Shown: positions 38,832 through 50,315 of the stretch, one piece after another
Layout: each line of letters starts with the position of its first letter
How positions within the stretch are numbered: the first letter of the stretch is position 1
Source: Thozetella sp. PMI_491
Lineage: Eukaryota; Ascomycota; Sordariomycetes; Chaetosphaeriales; Chaetosphaeriaceae
Assembly (NCBI GenBank): GCA_021432635.1
Contig: MU270118.1
Coordinates: 62,001-126,000 of the forward strand
Direction of reading: 5' to 3'
Length of the DNA: 64,000 nucleotides
Made by a program: the position numbers and the translations under genes
Notes under the pieces: generated by a model
The model's database searches: none
The model's input: only the letters and a program-made list of their open reading frames with translations
What the model was told of the DNA's origin: nothing

Positions 38832-39740
38832 ATGGCTACGGCACAGACGGCCGTGACAAAGTTTGTCAGAGCCGCCACCGGCGTCCGGTTCGCGTACCGC
38901 TGGATTGGACCAGCCGAAGGCGTGCCGCTTGTTATGGATAGCTTCTACCGTTCGAACATGGACTTCTGGGACCCTTTGCTTATTAACAATCTCGCATCTA
39001 CGCGGCCAGTGATCATCTTCGACAAAGCGGGCGTGGGTCGCAGCAGCGGTGAGGTGGCCACGACCTACCAGGGCTGGGCCGACGACCAGCTCGCCTTCCT
39101 CAAAGCCCTCGGGGTCCAGAAAATTGACGCCATGGGCTTCTCCATGGGAGGGGCAGCGGTGCAAATGGTAGCGCTTTCAGCGCCGGATCTCGTCCGCAAC
39201 CTCATAATCACAGGAACAACGGCATCGGAGCCGTCGTCCACCTCCGACGTGACAGGCATAGTGTGGCCGCGCGATCAGGCTCCACTAGAACCGATCCTCA
39301 TCCTCTCTGCCCTGGTGCACAAGCCGGCCGACATCGAGCACGCCCTCGCCTTTTCCTTCTTCTACGATACTGAAGCAGGTCGTGAAGAGGCTGCGAAGTA
39401 TTGGCTCCGGCTCCACGAGCGCAACGTACCGGGCGAACCGCTGTTGCTCGAATTCCTGAGTGCGGAAGGCTCGGCGCGTCAGCGCGCAGCCTTTGCGGAC
39501 TGGAGCTTGCCCAACCCCCGAAACTCCTACGACCGTCTGGGGGAGCTGAAGATGCCAGTCTTGGTCATGAACGGGGATAACGATGTGCTAGTGCCGACGA
39601 GCCGCAGCTGGGAGATGGCCGCCAAGATTCCCGCCGCGCAGCTGGTAATCTACGCGAAAGCCGGACACGGCTTTCTCTTTCAAAAAGCACAGCGGGTAGC
39701 CGCCCAAATTAACCAGTTCTTGGACAATGAGGGGGTGTAA
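38832..39740 (+). CDS. Alpha/beta hydrolase
   Basis: An uninterrupted 302-residue frame without signal peptide. The alpha/beta hydrolase fold is shown by PVIIFDKAGVGRSSG, the nucleophile elbow GFSMGG (Ser104), an acid in NGDNDVLVP (Asp249 or Asp251) and His279 in AGHGF. Length and motif spacing match cytosolic hydrolases of the epoxide-hydrolase/haloperoxidase-like group. The usual HGGP or HGFP oxyanion segment after the first strand is replaced by LVMDSFYRSNMDFW, which has no HG pair, so the substrate pocket and oxyanion hole may differ. Substrate unknown. The downstream gene on the same strand is a C6-type regulator. Confidence 0.88.
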   Translation: MATAQTAVTKFVRAATGVRFAYRWIGPAEGVPLVMDSFYRSNMDFWDPLLINNLASTRPVIIFDKAGVGRSSGEVATTYQGWADDQLAFLKALGVQKIDAMGFSMGGAAVQMVALSAPDLVRNLIITGTTASEPSSTSDVTGIVWPRDQAPLEPILILSALVHKPADIEHALAFSFFYDTEAGREEAAKYWLRLHERNVPGEPLLLEFLSAEGSARQRAAFADWSLPNPRNSYDRLGELKMPVLVMNGDNDVLVPTSRSWEMAAKIPAAQLVIYAKAGHGFLFQKAQRVAAQINQFLDNEGV

Positions 39741-40237
39741 AACAGACTAGTATAGGAACATAGCTGGCTAGAAATCGGTTGTCACCTTCATCAATATTGT
39801 TTTGTAACCAGCACCTAGTGATTCGTGGCTAGGAGTTAGAAGAAGCGTTGGACTGTTGTTATATGTATAGTTGGCTAAGTTATTCGTATCTAAAACAAGC
39901 TTTACAGCGATAGGTTATGTTGTAACTATGGATTTTAATATGCTAGCAGAGTTCTTGGGCAGCACCTAAGCTGAATTCAGCGGGGCTCAGGTTTATTTTT
40001 TCCCCGTAGTTAACTATTTATGATTCCTAATCAATAAATCACATATGTAAGCAGCCAAGTCCCCACGTCTAGCGAACCGACTTTATGGGTACGCGAGTCA
40101 TTCAACTCAATTCAAAACTGGGTCTCGGTTATTCGAAGCACGGCAAGTCTGCACAAACTATGCTCATAGCATCGTGACGCTTTAATTCGGGTAGTGTTCA
40201 CGAGCGACCGCCACAGGGCAAAGTCCTAGACATCTGC
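39741..40237. other. Intergenic, no zinc cluster found
   Basis: About 500 AT-richer bases. Examined in all plus-strand frames for the missing zinc-binding domain of the next gene; no CX2C pattern with the right spacing is present. Confidence 0.5.
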
Positions 40238-41913
40238 ATGTCTAGCTATCGACAATTTCAGCAAACTATGGCATTAAAGTGGCCTGGAGAAGGGATTATT
40301 CTTCCTGAAGAACCTCTGTTCCTGGTTCAGAAAGGCTGGAAGGCTAAGTATAGCGGCGAGACCTCGCTCGTTACGAGGGCTGAACTATACCGACCAGCGC
40401 GAGCGATCAGGCGGCTAGGGGAGCGTTCACGGCAATTCCGCCGCCGTGTTGGAGAAAATAGCAGCAACTCGAGAGGATACAAGTTTGTCAACTCAGCAAC
40501 TCAGGAAATTGAACCGACGAGTGGCCACACTTCCTGGACCGGAGAAGAGAAGCCGCGAGATGGGAGGCCAACCAAAGACACACAGAAACCAATGCCTGCG
40601 ACCTTTAAATCTGCCCGTGCCATTATGGCTTCGCTGTCGCCCGTTGGGCACAACAGCTTGTATGTCAATTACTGTAAGCGCTTATTCCAGACACCTTACA
40701 CAGGTACTCAGTCCTGAGTTTCATTTGCGTTCTACAATAGATTTCCACCAAATATCGGCGGTTATGTACCCCCTCTCTTCATTCTTGGCCTTCAATCCAG
40801 TAAAGCGAGACTGGCTCCCGACCGCGATGGCGGACGAAGTATGGTTCCCAGTCATACTCTACGTTTCCGCCATTACTCTGGCGTCGCAGACCGGATACGA
40901 CACTACCCTCCGGGACGCCCCCGAGCTACTGAACATGGCGCTACAGAATCTAAACCACCGACTGGCCGCCAATATGACACCGTCAGATGAAACCATGGGA
41001 GCTGTAGCCTGTCTTGCAATGCTAGATGTAGGTCCTACGATTTGTCGTGATGCTGCTCAGCAGGGGCAGTCCTTGACTGTTTCATTACTGACCCGTATTC
41101 GTAGAACTCTGCGGGGAATGTTGAAAGCGCGCTTCTTCACACTCGCGGGCTTATCGAAATGGTCCAGCTCAAAGGCGGCATGCTGCGAATAAAAGAAACA
41201 ATGAGGACGAAGGTTTACCGGTATGGCGGCACGGTATCCGACTTGTTCATGCAGAGAGGAGCTAATGAGAAGATAGAGGAATCCTGGATGTAGCCGTGGA
41301 CTCTGACACGCGGCCGTTGCTTCACTATGAGTGCCACTCGGTACAGATGCCCTCGCCCGTGGTTGTAAGTCGGATTCAATGGCCACCAAACCTGGAAGAA
41401 GAGATGGTGCGAATTGCCCAGGAACTTTCCTACCTCAACGACTTTATTGAACAGGCATCCCATGGAGCTCGATTGGACCCCAAGTCCTTTGACAACCAAG
41501 TCTTTGGCGTCCAGCAGCGCCTTCTCCATCAATCCCAGGAAGGATCGCACGAGAACGAGGCCGTGCGGATAGCGCTTCTTCTATACGTCAAGTCTCTCAC
41601 CCGGCCGCTGGCTCAACTCACGGTCACCTCGTCCAGGCTCACGAGCAAGCTGCGGAACCTCATCGACCGTAGGTTCGAAACCACGAGCTCACTAATGCTC
41701 TGGCTACTTTTCATGTGGGGCTTGTGTGCAGTTAAGAGCCGGGCGGATGAGGCATGGATACGGAACAAGATCTTGGCTGAGGGATGCGGCGGAATGGAGA
41801 AGAGTAGTAGCTGGGGCGTTGTAAGGAGAGAGTTGAAGAGGGTCTTGTGGGTAGGATCGGTACACGATGCCGTTGGGAGCACACTGTGGGCACGAATTTG
41901 CAACTCAGAATAG
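40238..41913 (+). CDS. C6-type transcription factor domain protein without zinc cluster
   Basis: Four exons (40238-40673, 40741-41027, 41105-41220, 41277-41913) join to 491 residues in one frame with normal donors and acceptors. The regulatory domain is clear: NYYFHQISAVMYPLSSFLAFNP, WFPVILYVSAITLASQTG, MGAVACLAMLDNSAGN, HTRGLIEMVQLKGGM and VAVDSDTRPLL, as in PF11951-type fungal factors. The N-terminus starts near ALKWPGEG, which in relatives comes just after the zinc cluster, yet no cluster is found upstream. The gene therefore seems to have lost its DNA-binding exon or uses a start after it. Regulation through partner proteins is possible; this is inference. Confidence 0.72.
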
Positions 41914-42112
41914 TCATATAGGTTTGAAGATGACTGCAGAATTAGGAAGTGCGATGAGCTACTATACAAAAAAGTCTAAATCTACTAAAAAAGACCCAAA
42001 CCATACATGTCTGGAGACCGTTGCTCCCTGATAAAATGCAAATAAAAGTACAAACAACTCAGATGTCTCATAAGTTGGTTTTCTAACCATTCCTGGTCAG
42101 ACAGCCCTAGTT

Positions 42113-43148
42113 CTAGTGGGAAATGCTTTCGGCTTCCTTCAGTGCGTCAATGAAAACAGCAGAGCTGCTCTCAGGGACGCTTTGATCGGGGTGTTGCACA
42201 AAGACGGTGCCTTCGGCTTGGAGCCCGGCATAGAGACCGCGGGAGCGCATGTAGCAGTACACGGGCTGGGCCAAGGACCGGCGGAGGCCCTGGAACGCTC
42301 CTTCGTGTTGCTTTCCGCAGCTACACCTCGCGGGGGCTGTCGACTGTGCAGCCTGCCCGGCGTCCTGCTTGCCCTCGGCCGGCATGCCAGAGAAGGTGAT
42401 GCCACCGCCACCGCCGTACGGACCTGCGGCCAGCACCACCTCGGGACCGAGCTCGAACCGCGCGCTCCGAAAGAGATCGAGAGCAGACCGGTTGTTGAGC
42501 ACATACACACGGTCGGTCACCTCAGCGCCGAACGCAAGAGGCCCACCGCCGAGAGAATATGCCTGTACGGGGACGGGAGTTCCCCACTCTCCGCTTTCCT
42601 GGCGGACGACGAGGAGGCCGGAACCGGTAGACCCCGAGAGGTGGCCGAAGCCGACACGGCCGGTGGTGAAGACGAGGAGGCCGACGGCACTGGCGATGAC
42701 GCAGGGCGGGATCGTCACGATATGGGGAGCTGCTTCCGAGTGCGATGGAGGAGTGCTCTCACGAGGAGCTGTTGCCAAATTGTTAGCTTTGATCTACTTT
42801 CGAGTCGTGGGTGGGGATGGCGAGAAAAATTGCCGGAGGGGTTGGTCACATACCGTAAGAGAAGCTCTTGATGATCCTCGCCGCCTTCTGGCACTCCTCG
42901 TCGATGGGCAGCGGGACGAAGGACTCGCACCCAAGCCCGACGGCCTTGCGGCTGACCGGCGTGGCAATCTTGAGGGTGAACTGCTGGAATTTTTGGAACT
43001 TGCGGTTGTGCTCGCACTGGTTGGCAGGCGTAGCGCGTAGCAGCGTCTCAGACGGTTGCTCATCCCGCACCGGCGTGAGAGCATCCTCTTTTTCGTTGTA
43101 GTGGACCTCGTAGTCCGACAGGAGCGGCTTCTCGGAGTCTTGGGTCAT
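42113..43148 (-). CDS. Ysc84/SH3YL1-type lipid- and actin-binding domain protein
   Basis: Exons 43148-42854 and 42768-42113 give 316 residues. The first exon encodes a polar N-terminus and the start of the domain (KFQQFTLKIATPVSRKAVGLGCESFVPLP, EECQKAARIIKSF). The second has IPPCVIASAVGLLVFTTGRVGFGHLSGSTGSGLLVVR and the ending GGGGGITFSGMPAEG, SRGLYAGLQAEGTVF, which are hallmarks of the Ysc84 (DUF500) fold. Known: Ysc84-domain proteins bind phosphoinositides and actin at endocytic sites. Unlike yeast Ysc84 there is no C-terminal SH3 domain. Likely cytoplasmic, membrane-peripheral. The role in this organism is inferred only from the domain. Confidence 0.88.
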
Positions 43149-44889
43149 TGTGATCTTCGTGGTGTGACTAGGTGTTACTAGTTTGGAGGTGTCACACGGT
43201 GTCTCTTTGGCGCCGCTGGAAGGTAGTTTGAGGCTGGTAGTATATATTTAATTATTTAATTGTATCGGAGCTGTGGTGCATTTGAGCTGGCCACCGACTT
43301 GGGCGACGGCACGAGATTTATAAGTGGTGTTGAAATAACCGACATCGCAAGCGGACTCCGAGAGCGAAGCGCACATGCTAATACGTGTTAACAACGGCCG
43401 GTGACCATGCGCTGGGCTTGAGGCCGCGTCAGGTATATCGTCTGCATTGGATGTTCGATTGGGCGGGAAGCCCGAGCCAACGCGTAACCTCGTGGTATGC
43501 CGCCCTTTCGGGTCTAGGCAGCCGTCAATTGGGGTCCTTGGCATTGCGCAGCCGCGCCCCGAGGGCGCTAACATTAAGCTTGTTCGGGCCCGCATCGGCG
43601 CCCAATGAAGCAGCATGTGCCGAATCGAAAGCCCAGGTTTTCCCGAGCCTGCCATAGAGTGGCGAAGTGCAGTTTCTCAACGGGAGAAGCAGAGAGAGGG
43701 CTGACAGGGACCTTATCCAGTACCTAGCACGTCTGCGCGTGGCCCAAGGAAAGCTCCGTGTGTTGCCTTACGTCATTTGCATGTGAAAAAAAAAAAGTAT
43801 CGCGTTCCACCGGCAACCTGTCGCTCACTTCTCGCCTTCTTTTCGGCGACCGGATGCCCCACCATAACAAGCCCACAAACCAACAAGACAAGAGCTTCAC
43901 CTGCCCACTTCAAAGTACCTGGTGTGCTCGAATTGACGCAACGGCTGCCATAACGGCCGCTGTTCAAAAGACGGAACCCACCAGGAGCATCCTTCAAGTC
44001 GTCCTACCTCTCCAGTGCGCATCGGCTGGTGTGGTCGCTCAAGATTGACTGCGCAGGGAAGACCGGGACGCTTCGCGCCGAGTCGCCGGCCACTGTTTCG
44101 GGGCCAAGCAAAGACTGGCAAGTCCATACATTGAGGCATCTAGGGCCAGGCGATTTCATGAAGGCACATGGCGAGTGGGCTGAACATACCTTCAAAGTGC
44201 CCGCCTTGGCTAGTATTGCAGAGTTGACTACACATGTGGGCACCGAGCAGAAGGATGTCACGGGCTATTCGCCCGGGGGTCGTTGAGGAATTGATGGCAA
44301 CCACATTAGAATGTAACAAGACATCTTATACCTAGGGAGTTTGATGATTATATTAGAGATAAATTTGTATCAATGCGATATAATCGAACGGAATGCCATC
44401 ACTGTCACTGTGCCTCGGTTTGCATATCTGGTTGGTGGCTCCGAGAATTCAGTAAAAAAGAGGCTCACAAGCAGAGTTGAAACCTCAATATAGGGCTCGG
44501 TAGGCAGAGGGCTTTGCTTCCTCGAAGGTAATAGCGGCAGGATACCGGTAGAAGCTGGGTGTGGCATGATGGAGTTTGATGTGTTGACTCTTGGGTGGAC
44601 TTGCCTACCGGGAAACCGAATCGCCTTTCAAAGTGCAAGCTCCGGCCACCTTTTCCCAACAAACAACGAGACTGTGTGGTCAAGTGGCACAACTGAGTAC
44701 CCTTGGCAAAATCACTAACTCGAAACCAGAATCGGCAACCCGCTCGACCACCCGAAGATAAAAATCCGAGGGAGGGAGAAGGGGGCTGCGGGAGGGGGCT
44801 GGGACATGTCCTGGCCAGGCCAAAAGCCTTACCCGATGATCGCCACCTCACGGCTCTTGACACGGCACCCTCAGGATCACGACAACCCG

Positions 44890-44916
44890 ACCCTGACCTC
44901 GACCTCGACCTCGACA
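44890..44916. repeat. GACCTC hexamer microsatellite
   Basis: About four tandem copies of a hexamer close to TCGACC, beginning with a CTGACC variant. It makes a Leu-Asp repeat in one chance frame, which should not be taken as a gene. Confidence 0.7.
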
Positions 44917-45224
44917 ACTCGATCTCAACGCCAACCCCGACCGCGGCCTCGACACTAAACCCCGACATCAGCTGCGATACGAAACTCACGACAAAACCCG
45001 GAGGATGGCAGTGGAGGAGCAAGAGGAGGAAAGGCAAGGGAAGGACAACGACCGGAACTGACCAACCGGTGAGTAATTCTCCTCAACAGCCACGGGCCAC
45101 ACAGTTTTTTTTTTCTTTTTTTCTTGTCAACCTAACCTTCCCTTACCAGCCTCTTTCCTTACCCCAATTCACCTGTAATAAATCTTAGAAGCCTGCTAAG
45201 TTCGAACCACGGAGTTAAGTCCAA

Positions 45225-45245
45225 TTTTTTTTTTTTTTTTTTTTT
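45225..45245. repeat. Poly(T) run of 21 bases
   Basis: Uninterrupted homopolymer, followed by mixed T-rich sequence. No tRNA or 5S gene lies directly upstream. Confidence 0.85.
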
Positions 45246-46263
45246 CATTTTGTTTGTTCAAGGTCCTCTCATTTCACTTTGACTACTTTCCACTAATATC
45301 GAAAGGTAAAAGGTATATATAAGTGTGAGATAAATTGCCTGTTAATTTGCCTCTCGATAGTACAGACTCTAAACCGAAACACAGGACGGAACCATGTAAA
45401 AAGTCCCACCAGTTGAGTGCCTAACGAAAGATTTGCTCCCGTGGGATCAGACAGTGACACACGGGATCATGCTCCAACGCCCCGGCACTCTAGAGACCCG
45501 CGATGGAAGCAGTATACCTAGGCAAATATAAGATGAAATGGGACATGGGTCGAAACTTTGTGAGAGTCAACTCTTCTTTCACACCCTCTAGTAACGAGAC
45601 ATCTCACAGAGTAAGGTCGGCCTTTAGCTCACGGATAGTTTTCCATAAATGCATCTAGAGACACCAAACCAAGGAAGATGCGGCAATTTTCGCCGAGGTA
45701 AGTATTTGTGATTCATATCCGCCACCCCGCGTTAAGCCAATCTATGTATTACCAGCGTGGGGACGAGTGAGTGAGCTGGGGTGCTTTAAGCTAACAATTG
45801 GGCGGGTCCTGCCCACTTCTGCGCATCTTCGCTACCGGCATTCGAGAGCCAGTCCGCTGCACCCCAGGAAGAGAACAGGGGGCCGATGTATATGCTCAAG
45901 CATATTGGAAGATGTATCAGGGCCGGCTCTCACTGGACAATCTGCATTATCCCTTCATTAGGTGTAGTCTAGGGGGCTTGTCTTGGCCTATCATTGGGTG
46001 CTGTAATTAATATCCGGGGAACAATTTACCCACGTGAACGCAAAAGCCCGGGAAGGCGAGCCGATGGAAGAGGATCTCGCACCTAACTTGCCCTCGAGCA
46101 CTTGTGGCTTTTAAAGACGAGACCTGCGCCAGAGCTACCTGCCGCTACCTGACCCCAGCCTGCACTTCTATCGCGTCTCGTTGAAGCCAGCTGCTCCTTT
46201 CCGCGTTGATACGCGACCCGGGTTTATTCAGAGTAGGTATCAAATTTGACAACGACTTCAGCT

Positions 46264-47265
46264 ATGAAAGTTTTGACGCATCTTGTGGTGGCAGCTGGCC
46301 TCGCGCACAATGTGGTCGGCCATTATATCTTCCAGCAGTTCTCTGCCGGAGGAACCAAATACCCTCCGTGGAAGTATGTTCGCCGCAACACGAATCCTGC
46401 CTGGCTTCAGAACGGACCGGTCACAGACTTGGCTTCTAAGGACTTGCGCTGTAATGTCGGTGGAGAGGTTAGTAATGGCACTGAGACCATTACCATGAAG
46501 GCTGGCGACGCGTTCACCTTCACCCTGGACACGGCCGTCTATCACATCGGGCCAACTTCCCTGTATGTCTCAACACAGAGGAAAAATTGAAGTCTACTTG
46601 ACTGAAACATGCAGATACATGTCAAAGGCACCGGGCGCAGTTGCCGACTACGACGGCAGTGGCTCCTGGTTCAAGTTCTACGACTGGGGTGAGCTTGATC
46701 ATTTCGCGGTTGTCGAGTATTCCCTCTCTGGCTGACACGATGTCTCAGGTCCCTCCGGCAGCAGCTGGACTTTGAAGGGTAAGCCAATAACACATAATCG
46801 AGGGTACTCATTCTAGTGCAGTCCAATATAACGCATATCTCAGACTCCTACACTCAGAACATCCCAAAATGCATCCCCGACGGGGAGTATCTCTTGAGGA
46901 TCCAGCAGCTGGGCATCCACAACCCAGGTGCACCACCACAGGTACACCGAAATACATAGAAGCTACTGGCGAGTACGTCTAACCGACGATAGTTCTACAT
47001 CAGCTGTGCTCAGGTGAAGGTGACTGGGGGCGGAAGCGGAAGTCCTACTCCGACCGTATCGATTCCCGGAGCGTTCAAGGCCAACGATCCTGGCTACAAG
47101 GCAAACGTATGGTTTCATTGCCCTCCCCTCGGGCTGCTAGCTGATAGAACATAGGTATACAATGGCGGCGCCAACAATTATGTGGTGCCTGGCCCCAAAG
47201 TGGTAAGAACTCTGCTCTAGCTCCAGGTAGTATACGCTCACACCAAAATACAGTTCACATGTTGA
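46264..47265 (+). CDS. AA9 lytic polysaccharide monooxygenase
   Basis: Seven exons (46264-46562, 46615-46688, 46749-46778, 46844-46941, 46993-47106, 47155-47202, 47254-47265) give 224 residues in one frame. After a 19-residue signal peptide the mature protein starts with His (HYIFQQF), the first ligand of the copper histidine brace. [36 protein letters not shown] (second His) and [11 protein letters not shown] (axial Tyr) follow, ending [19 protein letters not shown]. Known: AA9 enzymes cleave cellulose or hemicellulose oxidatively outside the cell. The usual position after YH is Q or P; here it is Ile. There is no cellulose-binding module. Exon 3 is 30 bases and the last exon is just 12 bases including the stop, which automatic tools may miss. 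Confidence 0.93.
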
Positions 47266-47971
47266 GTAGTTTGAGCCAAGGAAAGCGAATGTGTATGGCT
47301 TGCCGAAGCCGACAGGCTCGTAATTCCCACGAGCAGGGGAATGCCATTAGCGACACGACTAGTGACTGCCTTTTTATAATACGCAGGTGGAGAAATATCA
47401 AACATGAAGACTGCAAGGTGTCTGTCCCGGTACGCCACTGAGTGAACTAATTGGTGAATAGAGAGTTGGAATGCATACCCCCCTAGATGAATGCCTGACA
47501 GTAACATGAGTCCCTCCTGCTGTAGAGACACCGTCCTGGGTTTGTAAAGGGCTGCATGCCAAAACTATAACAAACCCGGGGCTGGGTGCATTCTGCTTTA
47601 AATGTGCATAGCTGGCACGCATCTGAAACTGTGGGCGGCATGGCTCAGCCATTTGCACGATAGGATAGGTCCATTCTGCCAGTTAAGGCGCTTCCCTGAC
47701 TCGGGCATCCCATAGCCTCCACGATATTCTTATCTGTAATTGGTTACCTTTATACTCGTTAGACCCTAACCGTATCAAGATCTCTCTACCCGAGGAAACC
47801 AAGATGTTTCTTTCTTTTACATGAACTACAGTACATAGGGATAATAAAACACGAGTTGGTATCGTTGTACTAATGCGTGCAACCGAGAAACAGAAATAGG
47901 GTATTGTAGCTGAGAATGCCTGCGATGTGCCCTACGCTGCAATGCCTCATATCGTATACTTAGACAGGTTT
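47266..47971. other. Intergenic between convergent genes
   Basis: About 700 bases between the AA9 gene and the 3' end of a minus-strand gene. No gene supported. Confidence 0.5.
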
Positions 47972-50315
47972 CTAGAGGATTTTGGAGGCTGTGACTGCTT
48001 GTCCCTTGCGGAACACGAATGGAAAATTATTAGACCCTCGCTTTGCGAACGTAGGCTGAGGAAAGGCGAATACCGGGCCTGGGCTGATATAGCCGAATTC
48101 CGACGTGACTTGTTGCTGCTCTTCCTCCCCGACGGCCTGCTGTCTGCGGTAATACCATGTTAAGGCCGGCTGGATGCCCCAAGTGGCCACCGCGAAGATG
48201 GCAGTAAGAAATATAAAAGAGCCCCAAGGAGAGTTGAACGGAATGCATTGAGATTGCAGCATAGCTGCCGCAAGTGCTGGGGGCGAAGCAAAATGCATCT
48301 ACGTCAGTGGTCAGTGGCTGTTCTCTTCTGCTACACTGGTGATGATCGCGTACAAAAGTGACATTCCAATACTGAAGAACAATGGCCCGGTTGTTCTCCA
48401 TCGTGAAGTACAGTTCCAGCTGGTTGACAGACCGAACAATGTCAGTCTGATTCGAGACGGCAAGGCACTAGAAGTAAAAGTCACTTACCCGCTTACGGAA
48501 AGTATTTTGCTGTTCATCTAGGTGTAATAAATCCTCGAGATAGCGAGAAAGGCTATCAAAGGATTGGTCCGTGCTATTGAACAGCTCGGTGCATCTTTGG
48601 CGACAAGAGCCGAGAGGATGATCTTTCTCGTTCTCTAGGCCGACGAAGTAGAAAAAGAATCCAAAAGTGTTCTGTCTAAACTTCTGCCACTCTCTGAGTG
48701 CATTAGTCAATGCCTTGATAAGGCGTGTCAGAAGGCTGCTGAGGCAGTTTAGCCATTTGTATGACCCTCGGACAGATTTGGAGTGCACTTCGGCTGATCC
48801 AATGGTTGGTCTGCTCAGAGATGGGGGAATTACATCCCCAGTGGTCTAATAAGAGGCTTGATTAGCTCTGTCCATTTGTCCATGTCTAGTATCGAGTGAC
48901 CATTCGAGCAAGAGCGGTTATGGGGAATGAGAGGTAGCGGACAAGAAGAAATGGGCGGTAAGTGAATACGATGATGGCTTCCAGCGCACAGAGCGGCAAG
49001 GAGGACTTACGTAGCGATCGATCTTGTCCTGAAGGAATGTTATGACGTTAATCCACTCCTCCTTGAGACATTCTACCCTCGCATTGAGAATAAAGAGAAA
49101 GTATTCTCTAGCGTCCTGCAATTGCACGTTCACCGTTGACTTGCCGAGAGTTAAAGGGTCTAGACTCAAAGCGTCTGGACTCATGCCATCCAACTCCTCC
49201 GCCTCAGTCATGTAGTGGCGGATGCTTTCTCGGTCTCTTTCTTCACCATCCTCGTAGAAATATGTATCTACCAGACAGTAGGCCGTATAGATTGACTTGC
49301 TATGGCCGGTAACCATTGTGGATACCTGGGCTTCGTAAAGATAATCGTTCAAGCTTTCGGGAGTGGTTTCGGACTCCGGATTGGTTAGGAATCCTAAATC
49401 GATGGAATCGCGTATAGTGGTCCCTTTCCAGCTCGGTCGGGTGTCTTTCCGTATTGCGGATGGGGACTTCAGTAGGACAAAGAAGGGTAGGTGAAACTCG
49501 AGGCAGAAGAATTTACGATCTAGCTATCACGGGGAAGAAAGGGGGATTTAGCTTCCAGGAAGCACCTTTTGATGCATGGCATGTCTTACCGTGGCCATAG
49601 CGAGAATTGACCGGTCTGCTGTCAAATGCCTCCACAGAAAGCCCGGTAAGAAGAGCGCCTGAGATGGGGAAGCTCTCAGAATAATCGCCGCGAGTGGCCA
49701 CTTATCAGGGTTGGATATATAGCTAAAGAGACTGTTAGACTGAAGTACCTGCTTGAGACTTGGCTAACTTGCATCAATCGGCGATCAGCACTCGGGGCCG
49801 CATCTTCGCCCCCCTTATCTGTGGGAGCCACAAACCGCTGTGAGATGCGCCTTAGCATTGCCTACCCACTGGGATGTCTCTACGTTGTTTTTTACCTTTG
49901 CAGAAAGGGTCTCGTAGAGAGCACCAACCGCTTTGAACCCGTTCGAGCCGCGTGGCCTACCGGTTACGCTCCTATCATCTACCCAAGCGACTATCTTCGA
50001 CTGGTGGCATGGGCAGGTTGCGTCACGTTTGATGCGCAGCTTTCGGAGGGTTTCGCTTGGACAAATCTTCTCTAGGACTGGGCGCTGGTAGTCTGCACGA
50101 GCGGACCCCTGGGGAATCTGTAGGAAGGTGTCTAACTCGGTGAGTTGAGGGTCGAGTGGTGTACCAGGTGTACCATCGATCGCTTCACCTCCCTGCTCCA
50201 CATTTTCGAACACCTCAATGTGTGATCGATTCTCGTGGTCGATACTTATCTGCGTCTGATCCCAGTCGTAAGGCGGACTTCCCCATCTGAATGTTGGGTT
50301 TTGCCAGGTTGTCAT
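47972..50315 (-). CDS. Multi-exon membrane protein, CorA-like C-terminus suspected
   Basis: I do not recognise this gene with certainty. Parts that join by splice sites are 50315-49896, 49837 to about 49770, a segment with YISNPDKWPLAAIILRASPS around 49710-49590, LDRKFFCLEFHLPFFVLL from about 49523 to 49013, a segment from about 48850 to 48490 ending NTFRKR, LELYFTMENNRAIVLQYWNVTF and then MHFASPPALAAA to the stop. The junctions near 49770-49710 and 49012-48850 are unresolved. The order (polar N-terminus, long helical middle rich in acidic/basic residues, TMENNRAI segment, then hydrophobic WGSFIFLTAIFAVATWG) resembles fungal CorA-like proteins that end in two membrane helices. No GMN motif is seen. 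Ion transport is therefore not supported. Confidence 0.5.

Larger units (their letters stand above)
43149..46263. other. Large intergenic region with simple repeats
   Basis: About 3.1 kb. No gene supported. It holds a GACCTC-type hexamer repeat near 44890-44916, T runs at 45106-45122 and a 21-base T run at 45225-45245. The 46 kb end is the promoter of the AA9 gene. Confidence 0.45.

Noticed and set aside
44703-45188. Open frame with Asp-Leu repeats
   Set aside because: It reads through the hexamer microsatellite and a T run and has no conserved part.
45190-45250. Possible 5S rRNA or tRNA before the T run
   Set aside because: The sequence before the poly(T) does not match the fungal 5S internal promoter and cannot fold as a tRNA.
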